Assembly: GCA_002395805.1 (NCBI GenBank)
Contig: DGVB01000037.1
Coordinates: 62,001-126,000, forward strand
Length of the DNA stretch: 64,000 bases
Source: Bacteroidales bacterium UBA4295
Lineage (GTDB): Bacteria > Bacteroidota > Bacteroidia > Bacteroidales > Paludibacteraceae
Direction of reading: 5' to 3'
Positions 15,475 through 24,127 of the stretch are shown piece by piece. The first letter of the stretch is position 1. The number at the start of each line of letters is the position of its first letter. The notes under the pieces are model-generated. The model ran no database searches and was not told where the DNA came from. It saw only the letters and a program-made list of their open reading frames with translations. The position numbers and the translations under genes were made by a program.

Positions 15475-17396
15475 TACTTGTTTAATGTAGGATAAGATAT
15501 ACGATGATGGTTCATAGCGACGAGGCGGGAGATGAATACACGGCGGATATCCTCGACATCCTTGAAGGAGAGCGGCGTCTCAGCAAACTGGCCGTCCGCT
15601 ATCTGTACATCAATCATCTGGTTAACCGCCTCTGCGATAGCCGTTTCCGTGTATTCGGAAAGGCTACGTGAGCGCGCTTCAATCGCATCCGCCATCATCA
15701 GAATCGCCCCTTCCTTGGTAGTAGGTTTGGAGCCGGGATAGCGGAAGAGGGTTTCATCCACTTTCTCGTTGGGATGTGAGTTACAATAAGTGTTATAGAA
15801 ATAACGAACCAGCGAGGTGCCATGATGAGTGGTAATAAAATTGATGACCACTTCAGGCAGATGATTTCTGCGGGCGATCCGTTCACCTTCGGTGACATGA
15901 GAGATGACCACCTGTGCCGCGTCGCGCGGATCCATCTTCAGCAGCGGGTTTTCCGAACCGGTCTGGTTCTCGACATAATAGATCGGGTCTGTCATTTTCC
16001 CGATGTCATGATAGAGCGCACCGGTACGCACGAGAAGGGCATTGGCCCCGATCGCTTTAGCCGCTTCCGCAGCGAGGTTGGAGACCTGCATGGAATGCTG
16101 GAAAGTACCGGGAGCACGTTCGGCGAGGGTATGGAGTAGTTCGGAATTGATATCCGTCAGTTCGACCAGCGTAATGGACGAGATGAAACGGAACATCTTC
16201 TCAAACATATAAATCAAGCCGTAACAGCCGACTGTGAGCAAGCCGCAGATGAAGAAATAGAGATACATCCACAAATCAATGGACGACCAGACACCTGCTT
16301 GCGCGAAGGTAAGGGCTGTATATGCTACCGACTGCGCGAGGAAAATCCATGCGGCAGTCTGGAAGAGTTGTGCGCGTCGGGTCATATCACTAAGCGACGA
16401 GACAGCCACCATTCCGACCACTATCTGGATGAAGAAGAACTCTACCGGAGCAGGTACAACAATAGAGGTAATCAATATTGTCGTGAAATGCAGGAAAAGG
16501 GCTGTCCGCGAATCAAAGAAGACACGCGTCAGTATCGGCACCCAAGCAAAAGGAATGAGATAGACCGAGAGATTGAACCGCAAGGCGAGACAAGCCAAGG
16601 CAATGACGATAAACATCTGCAGGCAGAAGAACGAGACCGTAGCGACGCTTCGCAGATACGCGATGCGGAACACATACAGATAAATCACAAAGAGGCAAAG
16701 GAAAAGAGTAACCAACATCGCTTCTCCGAAGATAGAGAGCGTGCGCTGGCGATGCCCGAGCGATTCATCTTCGTATGCCCGGCGCAGGGAATGAAGAATC
16801 TGATAATTGCGCTCCGTGACTATTTCCCCTTTGTCAATAATTTTTTCTCCTTTTTGCACAAGACCCTGGGTAGGGGAAACAGTAGCCAGGAGTTTGGCAC
16901 GCATATCTTCCGTCCGAGCCGTATCAAGCACCAAATTGGTAGCGCAGTCATAACCGAATTTCTTACGCGCCGTCATGGGGGTATAGACCTCCGAAACAGG
17001 ATATTTGGTCTGCTGGATTGCGATACGCGAATAGCCTTCTTTCTGTAGCCATTCCATGGTTTCGAGCGGCACCACTTTCACTTCGCGCTGTACGCGCGGG
17101 ATATATTTAAAGTAAGGAGCAAAGGTGGAAAGGAGTTGCTGCTGATCTTTCTCAAGCTGCTCATCCGTCTTATAGATCGGGAAGTCAAAATCCGCTGTCA
17201 GCGTGGTATAACCCCAAGGTTTTCCGACCTCGTAATGATATCGGAACGCATTGTTATAGCGCGGAAACATGAGTACAACAACAACCGCAAGCACCACAAA
17301 GATACTTAAACGAAAAATCGTTCGCGCAGTCTTGCTATGCGCTATTTCCGCATTTACCATCCGGCTATTAAATAAGCCATTCAGCCATTTTATCAT
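15474..17396 (-). CDS. pgpH: 7TM-HD phosphohydrolase, PgpH-like
   Basis: By family, a membrane-bound phosphodiesterase that degrades cyclic di-AMP. The 640-residue protein has an N-terminal membrane segment (about 28-46), a large extracytoplasmic domain (about 50-220, the 7TMR-HDED part), seven membrane helices (about 225-400) and a C-terminal cytosolic HD domain beginning ELLHTLAERAPGTFQHSMQVSNLA with the metal-binding ALYHDIGKM and later ITTHHGTSLVRYFY. Domain order and length match PgpH. The start overlaps the stop of the GGGPS-TadA gene by 4 nt; dusB follows with a 1-nt overlap, so the genes form one operon. Substrate is inferred from the family only. Confidence 0.88.
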   Translation of the reverse strand: MIKWLNGLFNSRMVNAEIAHSKTARTIFRLSIFVVLAVVVVLMFPRYNNAFRYHYEVGKPWGYTTLTADFDFPIYKTDEQLEKDQQQLLSTFAPYFKYIPRVQREVKVVPLETMEWLQKEGYSRIAIQQTKYPVSEVYTPMTARKKFGYDCATNLVLDTARTEDMRAKLLATVSPTQGLVQKGEKIIDKGEIVTERNYQILHSLRRAYEDESLGHRQRTLSIFGEAMLVTLFLCLFVIYLYVFRIAYLRSVATVSFFCLQMFIVIALACLALRFNLSVYLIPFAWVPILTRVFFDSRTALFLHFTTILITSIVVPAPVEFFFIQIVVGMVAVSSLSDMTRRAQLFQTAAWIFLAQSVAYTALTFAQAGVWSSIDLWMYLYFFICGLLTVGCYGLIYMFEKMFRFISSITLVELTDINSELLHTLAERAPGTFQHSMQVSNLAAEAAKAIGANALLVRTGALYHDIGKMTDPIYYVENQTGSENPLLKMDPRDAAQVVISHVTEGERIARRNHLPEVVINFITTHHGTSLVRYFYNTYCNSHPNEKVDETLFRYPGSKPTTKEGAILMMADAIEARSRSLSEYTETAIAEAVNQMIDVQIADGQFAETPLSFKDVEDIRRVFISRLVAMNHHRISYPTLNK

Positions 17397-18583
17397 GATC
17401 GTTTGGATTTAAAGAATTCTTGTATAAGGGCACGACATTCAGACTCGAGGATACCTGAAGTGACTGTTGCTTTGGGATGGAAAGCGCGCGGCGAATAGGT
17501 AGCGTATCCGCGTTTGGGATCCGGCGCGCCATAGACGATGCGGGATATCTGCGCCCAGCCTATGGCACCTGCACACATGACACAGGGTTCGACCGTGACA
17601 TAGAGCGTGGCATCCGGCAGATATTTGCCTCCAAGTGTCTGAGCCGCTGCCGTGATTGCTTGTATCTCAGCGTGCGCCGTGACATCCGACAGGGTTTCGG
17701 TTAAGTTATGTCCGCGGCCTATGATCTGCCCCTGCGAGACAATAACACAACCGACAGGAATCTCGTCTGCCGCAAGTGCTTTTTGTGCTTCGGCAAGCGC
17801 CAGACGCATATATTTCTCGTCGGTAGAGGAACCAGTCAAACTAGTAGAACTAGACAAACTAGTAGAACTGGCGCGGACAAAGTCCGCAAGCGATTCGGGA
17901 TGGGATTCAAAGTGGTTGCCGATGACCACTATGTCTGCTCCGGCGGTATAGGCGGCATTCATCGCTTCGGGCGTACGGATACCACCTCCGACGATAAGCG
18001 TAACAGAAGTATGCTCACGAACGGATTTGATGATCTCCGGGGAAACAGGATTAAGAGCTCCGGATCCCGCCTCCAGATAGATTGCCGTTTTGCCCATCAG
18101 TTCCGCGGCAATACATGTATCTACAATGAGATCGATGTCTTTCGGATCAAGCGGTTTGGTACCCGTCACACGCATGGTAGAAGTCTCCACTCCGCCATCA
18201 ATCAAGATATAGGCCGTAGGGACGAAATCTATTTGCGAATCGTATATTGCACGTGCAGACTTAATCTGCTGACTGACAAGATATTCGGGGTTGTTTCCAG
18301 AGAGCAAAGAGAGAAAAAGAACGGCATCTGCTTCCGGTGTAAACTGTGACGAATTTCCGGGAAAAAGAACGATGGGAATTTGTGGTTTATAGTTTGTGAT
18401 TTGTGATTTCAGAGCACGGACAAAAGCCGTCGTATCGCCACCCGTAGAGCCGCCGACAAAGATGTAATCAGGATGCACCTCCGAGGTAATCGGAAGAACA
18501 TTCAGATCCGCTTTCTCCGGATCGAGCAGAAGCGCGAGGGCTTTTCTATTTGTCATTTTGCCATTTACCATTTGTTCATTCAT
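17393..18583 (-). CDS. Fusion of geranylgeranylglyceryl phosphate synthase and tRNA adenosine deaminase TadA
   Basis: A single 396-residue reading frame. Residues about 10-235 are a GGGP/heptaprenylglyceryl phosphate synthase (prenyl transfer to glycerol-1-phosphate): ALLLDPEKAD, FVGGSTGGD, IPIVLFPGN, YLEAGSGA and IVGGGIRTPEAMNAA. Residues about 250-396 are a TadA-type deaminase that makes inosine at the tRNA wobble position: DVTAHAEIQAI (zinc histidine and proton-shuttling glutamate) and EPCVMCAGAIG (two zinc cysteines). The joining linker SSTSLSSSTSLTGSS is encoded by an ACTAGT-type tandem repeat, which suggests that repeat insertion removed the stop between two neighbouring genes. The start is placed 5 nt after the gldD stop; an alternative ATG is at 18556. 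Both halves keep their key residues. Confidence 0.88.
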   Translation of the reverse strand: MNEQMVNGKMTNRKALALLLDPEKADLNVLPITSEVHPDYIFVGGSTGGDTTAFVRALKSQITNYKPQIPIVLFPGNSSQFTPEADAVLFLSLLSGNNPEYLVSQQIKSARAIYDSQIDFVPTAYILIDGGVETSTMRVTGTKPLDPKDIDLIVDTCIAAELMGKTAIYLEAGSGALNPVSPEIIKSVREHTSVTLIVGGGIRTPEAMNAAYTAGADIVVIGNHFESHPESLADFVRASSTSLSSSTSLTGSSTDEKYMRLALAEAQKALAADEIPVGCVIVSQGQIIGRGHNLTETLSDVTAHAEIQAITAAAQTLGGKYLPDATLYVTVEPCVMCAGAIGWAQISRIVYGAPDPKRGYATYSPRAFHPKATVTSGILESECRALIQEFFKSKRS

Positions 18584-18587
18584 GTTC

Positions 18588-19232
18588 TCATCTCGTCCAC
18601 TCGAATGTTTCGACCATTTTAATGATGTCTGTGCGGAGGTATTGATAAACAGGAGCGAGCGAGTCCGCATTCGGCGGGCAGTTGCAGTAAACCGAAGCCC
18701 TGAAGAAATGGCGGACGGAGTCTGTTACAAAAAACTGGCAGGAAGAGGCGGTATTTCCCTCGAGATCAAAGAGCACTCCGTACACGTGCGCTTCGGGATG
18801 GGTATAATCCTGCTCGGGTATAGCATTGGCGAACGAGGCATTGCGGTACACAAACTCCAGGGCATCGTTGGTCAATTCGCGAAGGTTATTCCGAACAGGT
18901 TTGTAGGAACAATGGACGGTAGCGTTCAGGGTCGGATAGAAGAGATTGATCCAATAGGGTTCGTCCACGTCTGTACGTGGTTGCACGACAGCATTCTTTG
19001 AGAGCGCAAAGGTGTAGGGATAAGCCCCCCAGCCCCCTGAAGGGGGAGTTGAGAGTTGATAGTTGATAGTTGATAGTTGAAAGTCCGTATAGGCGGTGTC
19101 GGGCGTAGTGATCCGATAATAGCCGTAAGGACGCGGGGTAGATACGTTGCCGCAGGAAACACACGCCAAGACCAGCGAGACGAATAATGAATAATGAATA
19201 ATGAATATTCTATTTTTTAGCCCAAAGCCCAT
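18588..19232 (-). CDS. gldD: GldD-like gliding motility/type IX secretion-associated lipoprotein
   Basis: A 214-residue predicted lipoprotein. The N terminus has a hydrophobic stretch (IFIIHYSLFVSLVLACVSCG) with a candidate lipobox cysteine at VLAC or VSC. The mature part matches GldD as I recall it: YPYTFAL, EPYWINLFYPTLNATVHCSYK, HVYGVLFDLEGNTASSCQFFVTDS and FFRASVYCNCPPNADSLAPV. Two parts are repeat-derived: the signal peptide core is encoded by an AATAATG array, and DFQLSTINYQLSTPPSGGW by GTTGATA units plus a C-rich palindrome. GldD is required for gliding in flavobacteria; in Bacteroidales its role is less clear. A promoter -7 box lies 20 nt upstream of the ATG. It is the first gene of the gldD, GGGPS-TadA, pgpH, dusB operon. 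Confidence 0.85.
   Translation of the reverse strand: MGFGLKNRIFIIHYSLFVSLVLACVSCGNVSTPRPYGYYRITTPDTAYTDFQLSTINYQLSTPPSGGWGAYPYTFALSKNAVVQPRTDVDEPYWINLFYPTLNATVHCSYKPVRNNLRELTNDALEFVYRNASFANAIPEQDYTHPEAHVYGVLFDLEGNTASSCQFFVTDSVRHFFRASVYCNCPPNADSLAPVYQYLRTDIIKMVETFEWTR
19022..19083. repeat. C-rich palindrome plus GTTGATA array inside gldD
   Basis: CCCCCTGAAGGGGG palindrome (about 19032-19047) followed by four GTTGATA/GTTGAAA units (19053-19083). Both are in frame in gldD and encode LSTINYQLSTPPSGGW. Confidence 0.85.
19182..19210. repeat. AATAATG array in the gldD signal peptide
   Basis: Three to four AATAATG units. In gldD they encode IFIIHYSLF, the hydrophobic core of the signal peptide. 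Confidence 0.85.
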
Positions 19233-19251
19233 ATTATTCCAAATTACGATG

Positions 19252-19259
19252 CAAAGGTA
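19252..19259 (-). promoter_or_regulatory. -7 box upstream of gldD
   Basis: Minus-strand TACCTTTG, 20 nt from the gldD ATG. At the expected -33 distance there is no TTG; the position is occupied by a GTTGAAA array (19269-19296), which may have replaced it. Confidence 0.5.
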
Positions 19260-19268
19260 CAAATAAAA

Positions 19269-19296
19269 GTTGAAAGTTGAAAGTTGAAAGTTGAAA
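19269..19296. repeat. GTTGAAA tandem array
   Basis: Four exact GTTGAAA units between gldD and manC. Related arrays lie at 20093-20123 and 27452-27501. Confidence 0.9.
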
Positions 19297-19352
19297 GAAG
19301 TTTATTTTTCAGGTCAAAAAGTGCTTTTTTATAAAATAAAGTACGCGCGCGC

Positions 19353-19383
19353 TTGCACATATGGAAAAATTGTTGTATATTTG
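19353..19383 (+). promoter_or_regulatory. Bacteroidota-type promoter for manC
   Basis: TTGCACATAT with TTG at 19353-19355, 20 nt, TATATTTG at 19376-19383. The start codon is 150 nt downstream, leaving a long leader that contains the 58-bp repeat. Confidence 0.8.
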
Positions 19384-19420
19384 CACACTTTTTGAAGTAG
19401 AGAGAAGAGGTCACAAATTT

Positions 19421-19478
19421 AAAATCACGGGATAATATACAAAGTATATTATAAGGTATACCGGGATACGATATAACC
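19421..19478 (+). repeat. 58-bp repeat, copy 1 (manC leader)
   Basis: Begins AAAATCACGGGATAATATAC and ends GGGATACGATATAACC, with a TAATATAC/GTATATTA inverted repeat inside. It differs at about five positions from the copy at 62217-62274. It lies in the 5' leader of manC. Confidence 0.85.
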
Positions 19479-19532
19479 CTTATTTGATCCTTATTTAACC
19501 TTTACATACCATTTATACACATTAACAAATCA

Positions 19533-20705
19533 ATGAAAGAGAATCAAAACAACTATTGCGTGATTATGGCCGGAGGTGTGGGAAGCCGCTTCTGGCCGTT
19601 CAGCAGAGAGGAGAAGCCGAAGCAGTTTTTGGATTTCTTCGGCACAGGCAGAAGTTTGCTTCAGATGACGGTGGACCGTTTCCGGCCGTTGATACCGATA
19701 GAGAATATGTTTATCGTGACGAACGTAGCGTATAAACAAATGATATTAGAGCAAGTACCGGATTTGTCGGAGGGGCAGATTTTATGCGAGCCGGCGAGGC
19801 GGAATACGGCGCCCTGCATCGCGTACGCGACCGCACATATCCGTGCCATATGTTTGAAAAGAGCCGGTTTGACAGCCCAGACCCAAGACTGGAGCCGGCC
19901 GGAGATGCAAGCGAATATCGTGGTAGCAGCCAGCGACCATTTGATTTTAGAGGAAGACAAATTCCGGCAGACGATTAGCAAAGCGTTTGATTTTGTGAGT
20001 CAGAACAAGGCTATTTGTACCTTAGGTATGCAACCGACGAGACCGGAGACCGGATACGGATACATTCAGTTTGTAGCGGACAAACTGAATGAAGTTGAAA
20101 GTTTAAAGTTGAAAGTTGAAAGAAGTCGTCTAGATGAAAGTGGAGAGTTGAAAGATATTTATCCGGTGAAGACATTTACGGAGAAGCCGAATTTAGAGAT
20201 GGCTAAAGTATTCCTGGAGAGCGGCGATTTTCTATGGAACAGCGGTATCTTCATCTGGAATCTGCAGACTATCAGCGAGGCCTTCCGATATTTGCTGCCG
20301 GAAGTGGCAGACCGTTTTCGCGAGGGCGAGTTGCTGATGGGAACGGAGAAAGAGGAGAAGTTTATTGAGCAGATTTTCCCGAAATGTCCGAATATCAGTA
20401 TTGACTACGGCATCATGGAGAAAGCCAATAATGTGTTTGTCTTGCCGAGCAGTTTCGGCTGGAGCGATTTAGGCACGTGGGGCAGTTTGTACGAGCTGAG
20501 CGAGAAGGACAGCGAGGGCAATGTAAGTCTGCACAGCGAGGCTCATTTCTACGAAGCGACGGGTAATATCGTGGTGTTGGAGCCGGGCAAGAAAGTGATC
20601 GTGCAAGGCGTAGATGATATGATTATTGCGGAGGAGAAGGGTGCCCTGCTGGTATGCAAGAAGTCCGAGGAGCAGCGGATCAAGCAGTTTGTGAGCGAGT
20701 TGTAG
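19533..20705 (+). CDS. manC: Mannose-1-phosphate guanylyltransferase
   Basis: Makes GDP-mannose from mannose-1-phosphate and GTP for surface glycans. The 390-residue single-domain protein opens with the nucleotidyltransferase signature MAGGVGSRFWPFSREEKPKQF, then ILCEPARRNTAPCIAYA, VVAASDHLI, FTEKP, FLWNSGIFIWN, ISIDYGIMEKA and SSFGWSDLGTW, all in family order. It lacks the isomerase domain of bifunctional enzymes. Two stretches look repeat-derived: KVERSRLDESG around residue 195, which comes from a GTTGAAA array, and AGLTAQTQDWSRP around residue 113, which resembles a decayed hairpin array. The stop lies in a short palindrome that begins array 4. Confidence 0.93.
   Translation: MKENQNNYCVIMAGGVGSRFWPFSREEKPKQFLDFFGTGRSLLQMTVDRFRPLIPIENMFIVTNVAYKQMILEQVPDLSEGQILCEPARRNTAPCIAYATAHIRAICLKRAGLTAQTQDWSRPEMQANIVVAASDHLILEEDKFRQTISKAFDFVSQNKAICTLGMQPTRPETGYGYIQFVADKLNEVESLKLKVERSRLDESGELKDIYPVKTFTEKPNLEMAKVFLESGDFLWNSGIFIWNLQTISEAFRYLLPEVADRFREGELLMGTEKEEKFIEQIFPKCPNISIDYGIMEKANNVFVLPSSFGWSDLGTWGSLYELSEKDSEGNVSLHSEAHFYEATGNIVVLEPGKKVIVQGVDDMIIAEEKGALLVCKKSEEQRIKQFVSEL
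20093..20123. repeat. GTTGAAA array inside manC
   Basis: About four GTTGAAA-like units read in frame as EVESLKLKVER at a likely surface loop of ManC. Confidence 0.8.
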
Positions 20706-20792
20706 CTCCATGGGAGCTGACCGCGGCAGAGCCGCTGTAAGACCGCGATGCTGTATGACCGCTTTGCTGTAAGACCGGCTGCGCCTGTAAGA
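20704..20792. repeat. Palindrome plus mini-hairpin array 4 (intergenic)
   Basis: AGCTCC-ATG-GGAGCT palindrome (20704-20718), then four units with hairpins GCGGC-AGA-GCCGC, GC-GAT-GC, GC-TTT-GC and GGC-TGC-GCC, separated by TGTAAGACC or TGTATGACC. It fills most of the gap between manC and the debranching enzyme and includes the last two bases of the manC stop codon. Confidence 0.88.
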
Positions 20793-20840
20793 AAAACAAA
20801 ACATAAACAACATAAATTACTTAATATTAAATCACAAATC

Positions 20841-22832
20841 ATGAGTTATCTGAATTTTGACAAGACAGTGCTTGTTAATCTGGAGCGTTCGCTTCAGAAA
20901 GAGATGATTCGGACGAACCGTGCAGGCGTGTACAACTCGACGACGCTGGTCGATTGCAACACCCGCAAGTATCACGGCCAATTGGTGATGCCCATTCCGG
21001 AGCTAGGCGAAGACAACTACGTACTGCTCAGTTCACTGGACGAGACGGTGATCCAACACGGCGCAGAGTTCAATTTAGGTCTGCACGAGTACGGGGAGAA
21101 TCATTTCAGTCCGAACGGACACAAGTACATTCGCGAGTTTGACTGCGAAGTCATTTCCAAGACCGTTTACCGCGTAGGTGCGATGGTATTGGAGAAAGAG
21201 CGTATGCTGGTTAGTTTCGAACCGCGCGTGCTGATTCGCTACACCTTACTGGAGAGCGGCAGCCCGACAGTATTGCGTTTCCGTCCGTTCCTGGCATTCC
21301 GGAGCGTGAACGAGCTGACACACGAGAATCCGCTGGCTAATCCGAACATGGACGAATGCGAAAACGGTCGTTACAACCGGATGTATCCGGGTTTCCCGAA
21401 CCTGTACATGCAGTTCAGCAAGGCGGTAGAATATCATCATGATCCGCAGTGGTACAAGGATATCGTCTATCGCAAGGAGCGCGAGCGCGGATACGCGTAC
21501 AAAGAGGATCTGTTAGTGCCGGGTTATTTCGAGTTGCCGATGAAGAAAGGTGAGAGCGTTATTTTCGCAGCCGGCGTGACAGAATGCAAGACAAGCACTC
21601 TGAAGGCTACATGGAAGAAAGAGCTGGAGCGTAGAAACCGCCGCGAGGATATGTTCTCGACTCTGAAGAACAGCGCGAGCCAGTTCTACAAACGCGAAGG
21701 CGACAAATGCTATCTGTTAGCCGGTTTCCCGTGGTTCCACGCGGACGCGCGCAATACGTTCTTCTCAACGCCGAGCTGCACGTTAGACATCGACCGTCCG
21801 GAATACTGGGACGCAATCATCAACAAGACTGCCATCGAGGAGATACAGAACTTCATGTCCGGCCGTATCCACGACCTGAAGATGACAGGCATGGACGAGC
21901 CAGACGCATTACTTTGGTTTATCCGCGCATGCCAGAAATACGCGCATAAGTATACGGTGCGCGAGGCGGCAGAGTTGTACGGCCAGTTATGTCTGGATAT
22001 CATCACCTGGTACCGCAAGCAGAACCATCCCCGTGCCAAACTGCACCAGAACGGTCTGCTCTGGGTAGATGGCACACGCAGGCCGGCAACATGGATGAAC
22101 GCGACAGAAAACGGATGGCCGATCGTACCGAGGACGGGTTACGTAGTAGAGATCAACGCGCTGTGGTACAACGCAATGCGTTTCACGGCAGAGATGCTTC
22201 GCGAGATGGGCAAAGAGACGAGCGCCGACCTGATGGAATACCAGGCTGAGATCACCAAAGACGCATTCGTGAAAGTATTCTGGAACGGCGTTTATCTGAA
22301 TGATTTCGTAATCGACAACTACGAGAACCGCGAGGTCCGTCCGAACCAGATATGGGCAGCCGGCCTGCCCTACAGCCCGCTGGACAAGAAACAGCAGAAG
22401 GCAGTGGTAGATATATGCACGAAAGAGCTGCTGACGCCGAAGGGTCTGCGTACGCTGAGTCCGAAGAGCGGCGACTACCGTCCCATCTACCGCGGCGGCC
22501 AGCAAGAGCGCGACCGCAATTTCCACAACGGTCCGGTATGGCCGTTCACGATCGCCGCTTATGCGCGTGCGTACATGAACGTATATAAATACAGCGGAAT
22601 CAGTTTCATGGAGCGCCTGTTAGTCGGTTTCGAAGCCGAAATGGACCAGCTGACGATCGGCACTCTGAACGAGATGTACGACGGCAACCCGCCTTACAAA
22701 GGCCACGGCGGCATGAGTTACGCTCCGAGCGTAGCAGCCGTGATCAGCGTGATGGACACGCTGAAGAAATACAAGATAGTCGAAAGCGAAAAGTCGAAAG
22801 TCGAAAGCGAAGGAAAGGAGGCACAACAATGA
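20841..22832 (+). CDS. Glycogen debranching enzyme (amylo-alpha-1,6-glucosidase type)
   Basis: A 663-residue cytosolic enzyme that removes branches from glycogen or alpha-glucan. The N-terminal half (RTNRAGVYNSTTLVDCNTRKYHGQLV onward, about 1-290) fits the N-terminal domain of bacterial archaeal-type debranching enzymes. The C-terminal half (about 300-640) is an alpha/alpha-barrel with FPWFHADARNTFFS, GLLWVDG, WPIVPRTGYVVEINALWYNA, RPNQIWA and NGPVWPFTIAAYA. The C-terminal tail VESEKSKVESEG is repeat-derived (AAGTCGA units). The start is the ATG after the hairpin array; an in-frame extension to 20748 would translate the array and is rejected. The next gene overlaps by 4 nt. It works with the GT4 and GH57 enzymes that follow. 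Confidence 0.92.
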   Translation: MSYLNFDKTVLVNLERSLQKEMIRTNRAGVYNSTTLVDCNTRKYHGQLVMPIPELGEDNYVLLSSLDETVIQHGAEFNLGLHEYGENHFSPNGHKYIREFDCEVISKTVYRVGAMVLEKERMLVSFEPRVLIRYTLLESGSPTVLRFRPFLAFRSVNELTHENPLANPNMDECENGRYNRMYPGFPNLYMQFSKAVEYHHDPQWYKDIVYRKERERGYAYKEDLLVPGYFELPMKKGESVIFAAGVTECKTSTLKATWKKELERRNRREDMFSTLKNSASQFYKREGDKCYLLAGFPWFHADARNTFFSTPSCTLDIDRPEYWDAIINKTAIEEIQNFMSGRIHDLKMTGMDEPDALLWFIRACQKYAHKYTVREAAELYGQLCLDIITWYRKQNHPRAKLHQNGLLWVDGTRRPATWMNATENGWPIVPRTGYVVEINALWYNAMRFTAEMLREMGKETSADLMEYQAEITKDAFVKVFWNGVYLNDFVIDNYENREVRPNQIWAAGLPYSPLDKKQQKAVVDICTKELLTPKGLRTLSPKSGDYRPIYRGGQQERDRNFHNGPVWPFTIAAYARAYMNVYKYSGISFMERLLVGFEAEMDQLTIGTLNEMYDGNPPYKGHGGMSYAPSVAAVISVMDTLKKYKIVESEKSKVESEGKEAQQ

Positions 22833-24091
22833 AAGCATTAATGTTCGGTTGGGAGTTTCCCCCTCATATCTTAGGCGGTTTGGGAACAGCGAGTTACGGA
22901 TTGACTCGCGGAATGGCGCAACAGCCCGACATGGAAATCACTTTTGTTATCCCTAAACCATGGGGTGACGAGGATCAGAGTTTCCTGCGTATTATCGGAG
23001 CCAACAGTGTGCCTATTGTATGGAAAGATGTCAATTATGATTTCGTAAAAGAGCGCATGGCCGGCAAGATGAGTCCGGAAGAGTACTATCACCTGCGTGA
23101 CGGCATCAATTACGACTATCGCCGTATCGGAACGGACGAGTTGGGTTGTGTAGGTTTCTCCGGTCGGTATCCGGACAACCTGATCGAAGAGATCGGCAAC
23201 TACGAGGCCGTAGCGAGTGTGCTGGCGCACAGTCTGGATTTCGATATTATCCACAGCCACGACTGGCTGACTTATCCAGCGGGTGTATTCGCCAAACATA
23301 TCAGCGGCAAGCCCCTGGTGATTCACGTCCATGCAACGGACTTCGACCGCAGCCGCGGTAACGTCAATCCGACCGTTTACTCTATTGAGAAACGCGGCAT
23401 GGAGGAAGCGGACCATATCATATGCGTAAGTAATCTGACCCGGAACACCGTGATCGAGAAATACGGTATTGATCCGCGCAAAGTGAGCACCGTACACAAC
23501 GCCGTTGAGCCTTTGGCTCATCCGGAAGAGTTTACGAAGCCGGAGCGGAAAGACAAACTGGTTACTTTCCTCGGCCGAATCACGATGCAGAAAGGTCCGG
23601 AGTATTTCGTAGAAGCCGCAGCGCGCGTGCTGAGCAAGACGGACGGCGTTCGTTTCGTGATGGCCGGCAGCGGCGACAAGATGGAAGAGATGATCGATCT
23701 GGTAGCCAAACGCGGTATTGCAGACAAATTCCACTTCCCGGGCTTCATGCGCGGCAAGCAAGTACAAGAGATGCTGGCGATGAGCGACGTCTATATCATG
23801 CCGAGTGTGAGTGAACCGTTCGGTATCAGTCCTCTGGAGGCGATGCAGGTAGGCTGTCCGTCTATCATCAGCCATCAATCCGGCTGCGCCGAGATTCTGC
23901 AGCATGCGATCAAGACCGATTACTGGGACATCGACGCGATGGCGGACGCTATCTATGCAATCGTCAAATATCCAGCGATGTACAAGAGCCTGCATGAGTT
24001 GGGTATGGCCGAAGTGAACAATATCAAATGGTCTGACGCAGGATTGAAAGTGCGCAGAATCTATGACGGTGTGATCAACCATACGTTGTAA
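22829..24091 (+). CDS. GT4-family glycosyltransferase, glycogen synthase-like
   Basis: A 420-residue GT-B fold glycosyltransferase. The N terminus (MFGWEFPPHILGGLGTASYGL) has the glycine-rich acceptor-side motif of starch/glycogen synthases. DIIHSHDWLTYPAGV follows. The C-terminal domain has VTFLGRITMQKGPEYFVEAA and the E-x7-E motif in EPFGISPLEAM. Position between a debranching enzyme and a GH57 enzyme, with a 4-nt overlap upstream and 36 nt downstream, indicates a role in glycogen synthesis. The sugar donor (ADP- or UDP-glucose) cannot be read from the sequence. Confidence 0.88.
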   Translation: MKALMFGWEFPPHILGGLGTASYGLTRGMAQQPDMEITFVIPKPWGDEDQSFLRIIGANSVPIVWKDVNYDFVKERMAGKMSPEEYYHLRDGINYDYRRIGTDELGCVGFSGRYPDNLIEEIGNYEAVASVLAHSLDFDIIHSHDWLTYPAGVFAKHISGKPLVIHVHATDFDRSRGNVNPTVYSIEKRGMEEADHIICVSNLTRNTVIEKYGIDPRKVSTVHNAVEPLAHPEEFTKPERKDKLVTFLGRITMQKGPEYFVEAAARVLSKTDGVRFVMAGSGDKMEEMIDLVAKRGIADKFHFPGFMRGKQVQEMLAMSDVYIMPSVSEPFGISPLEAMQVGCPSIISHQSGCAEILQHAIKTDYWDIDAMADAIYAIVKYPAMYKSLHELGMAEVNNIKWSDAGLKVRRIYDGVINHTL

Positions 24092-24127
24092 TTCAAAATT
24101 TAAAATTACGAATTAAAAATTAGTATT

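Noticed and set aside
20748..20840. N-terminal extension of the debranching enzyme
   Set aside because: It would translate hairpin array 4; the family N terminus starts at 20841.
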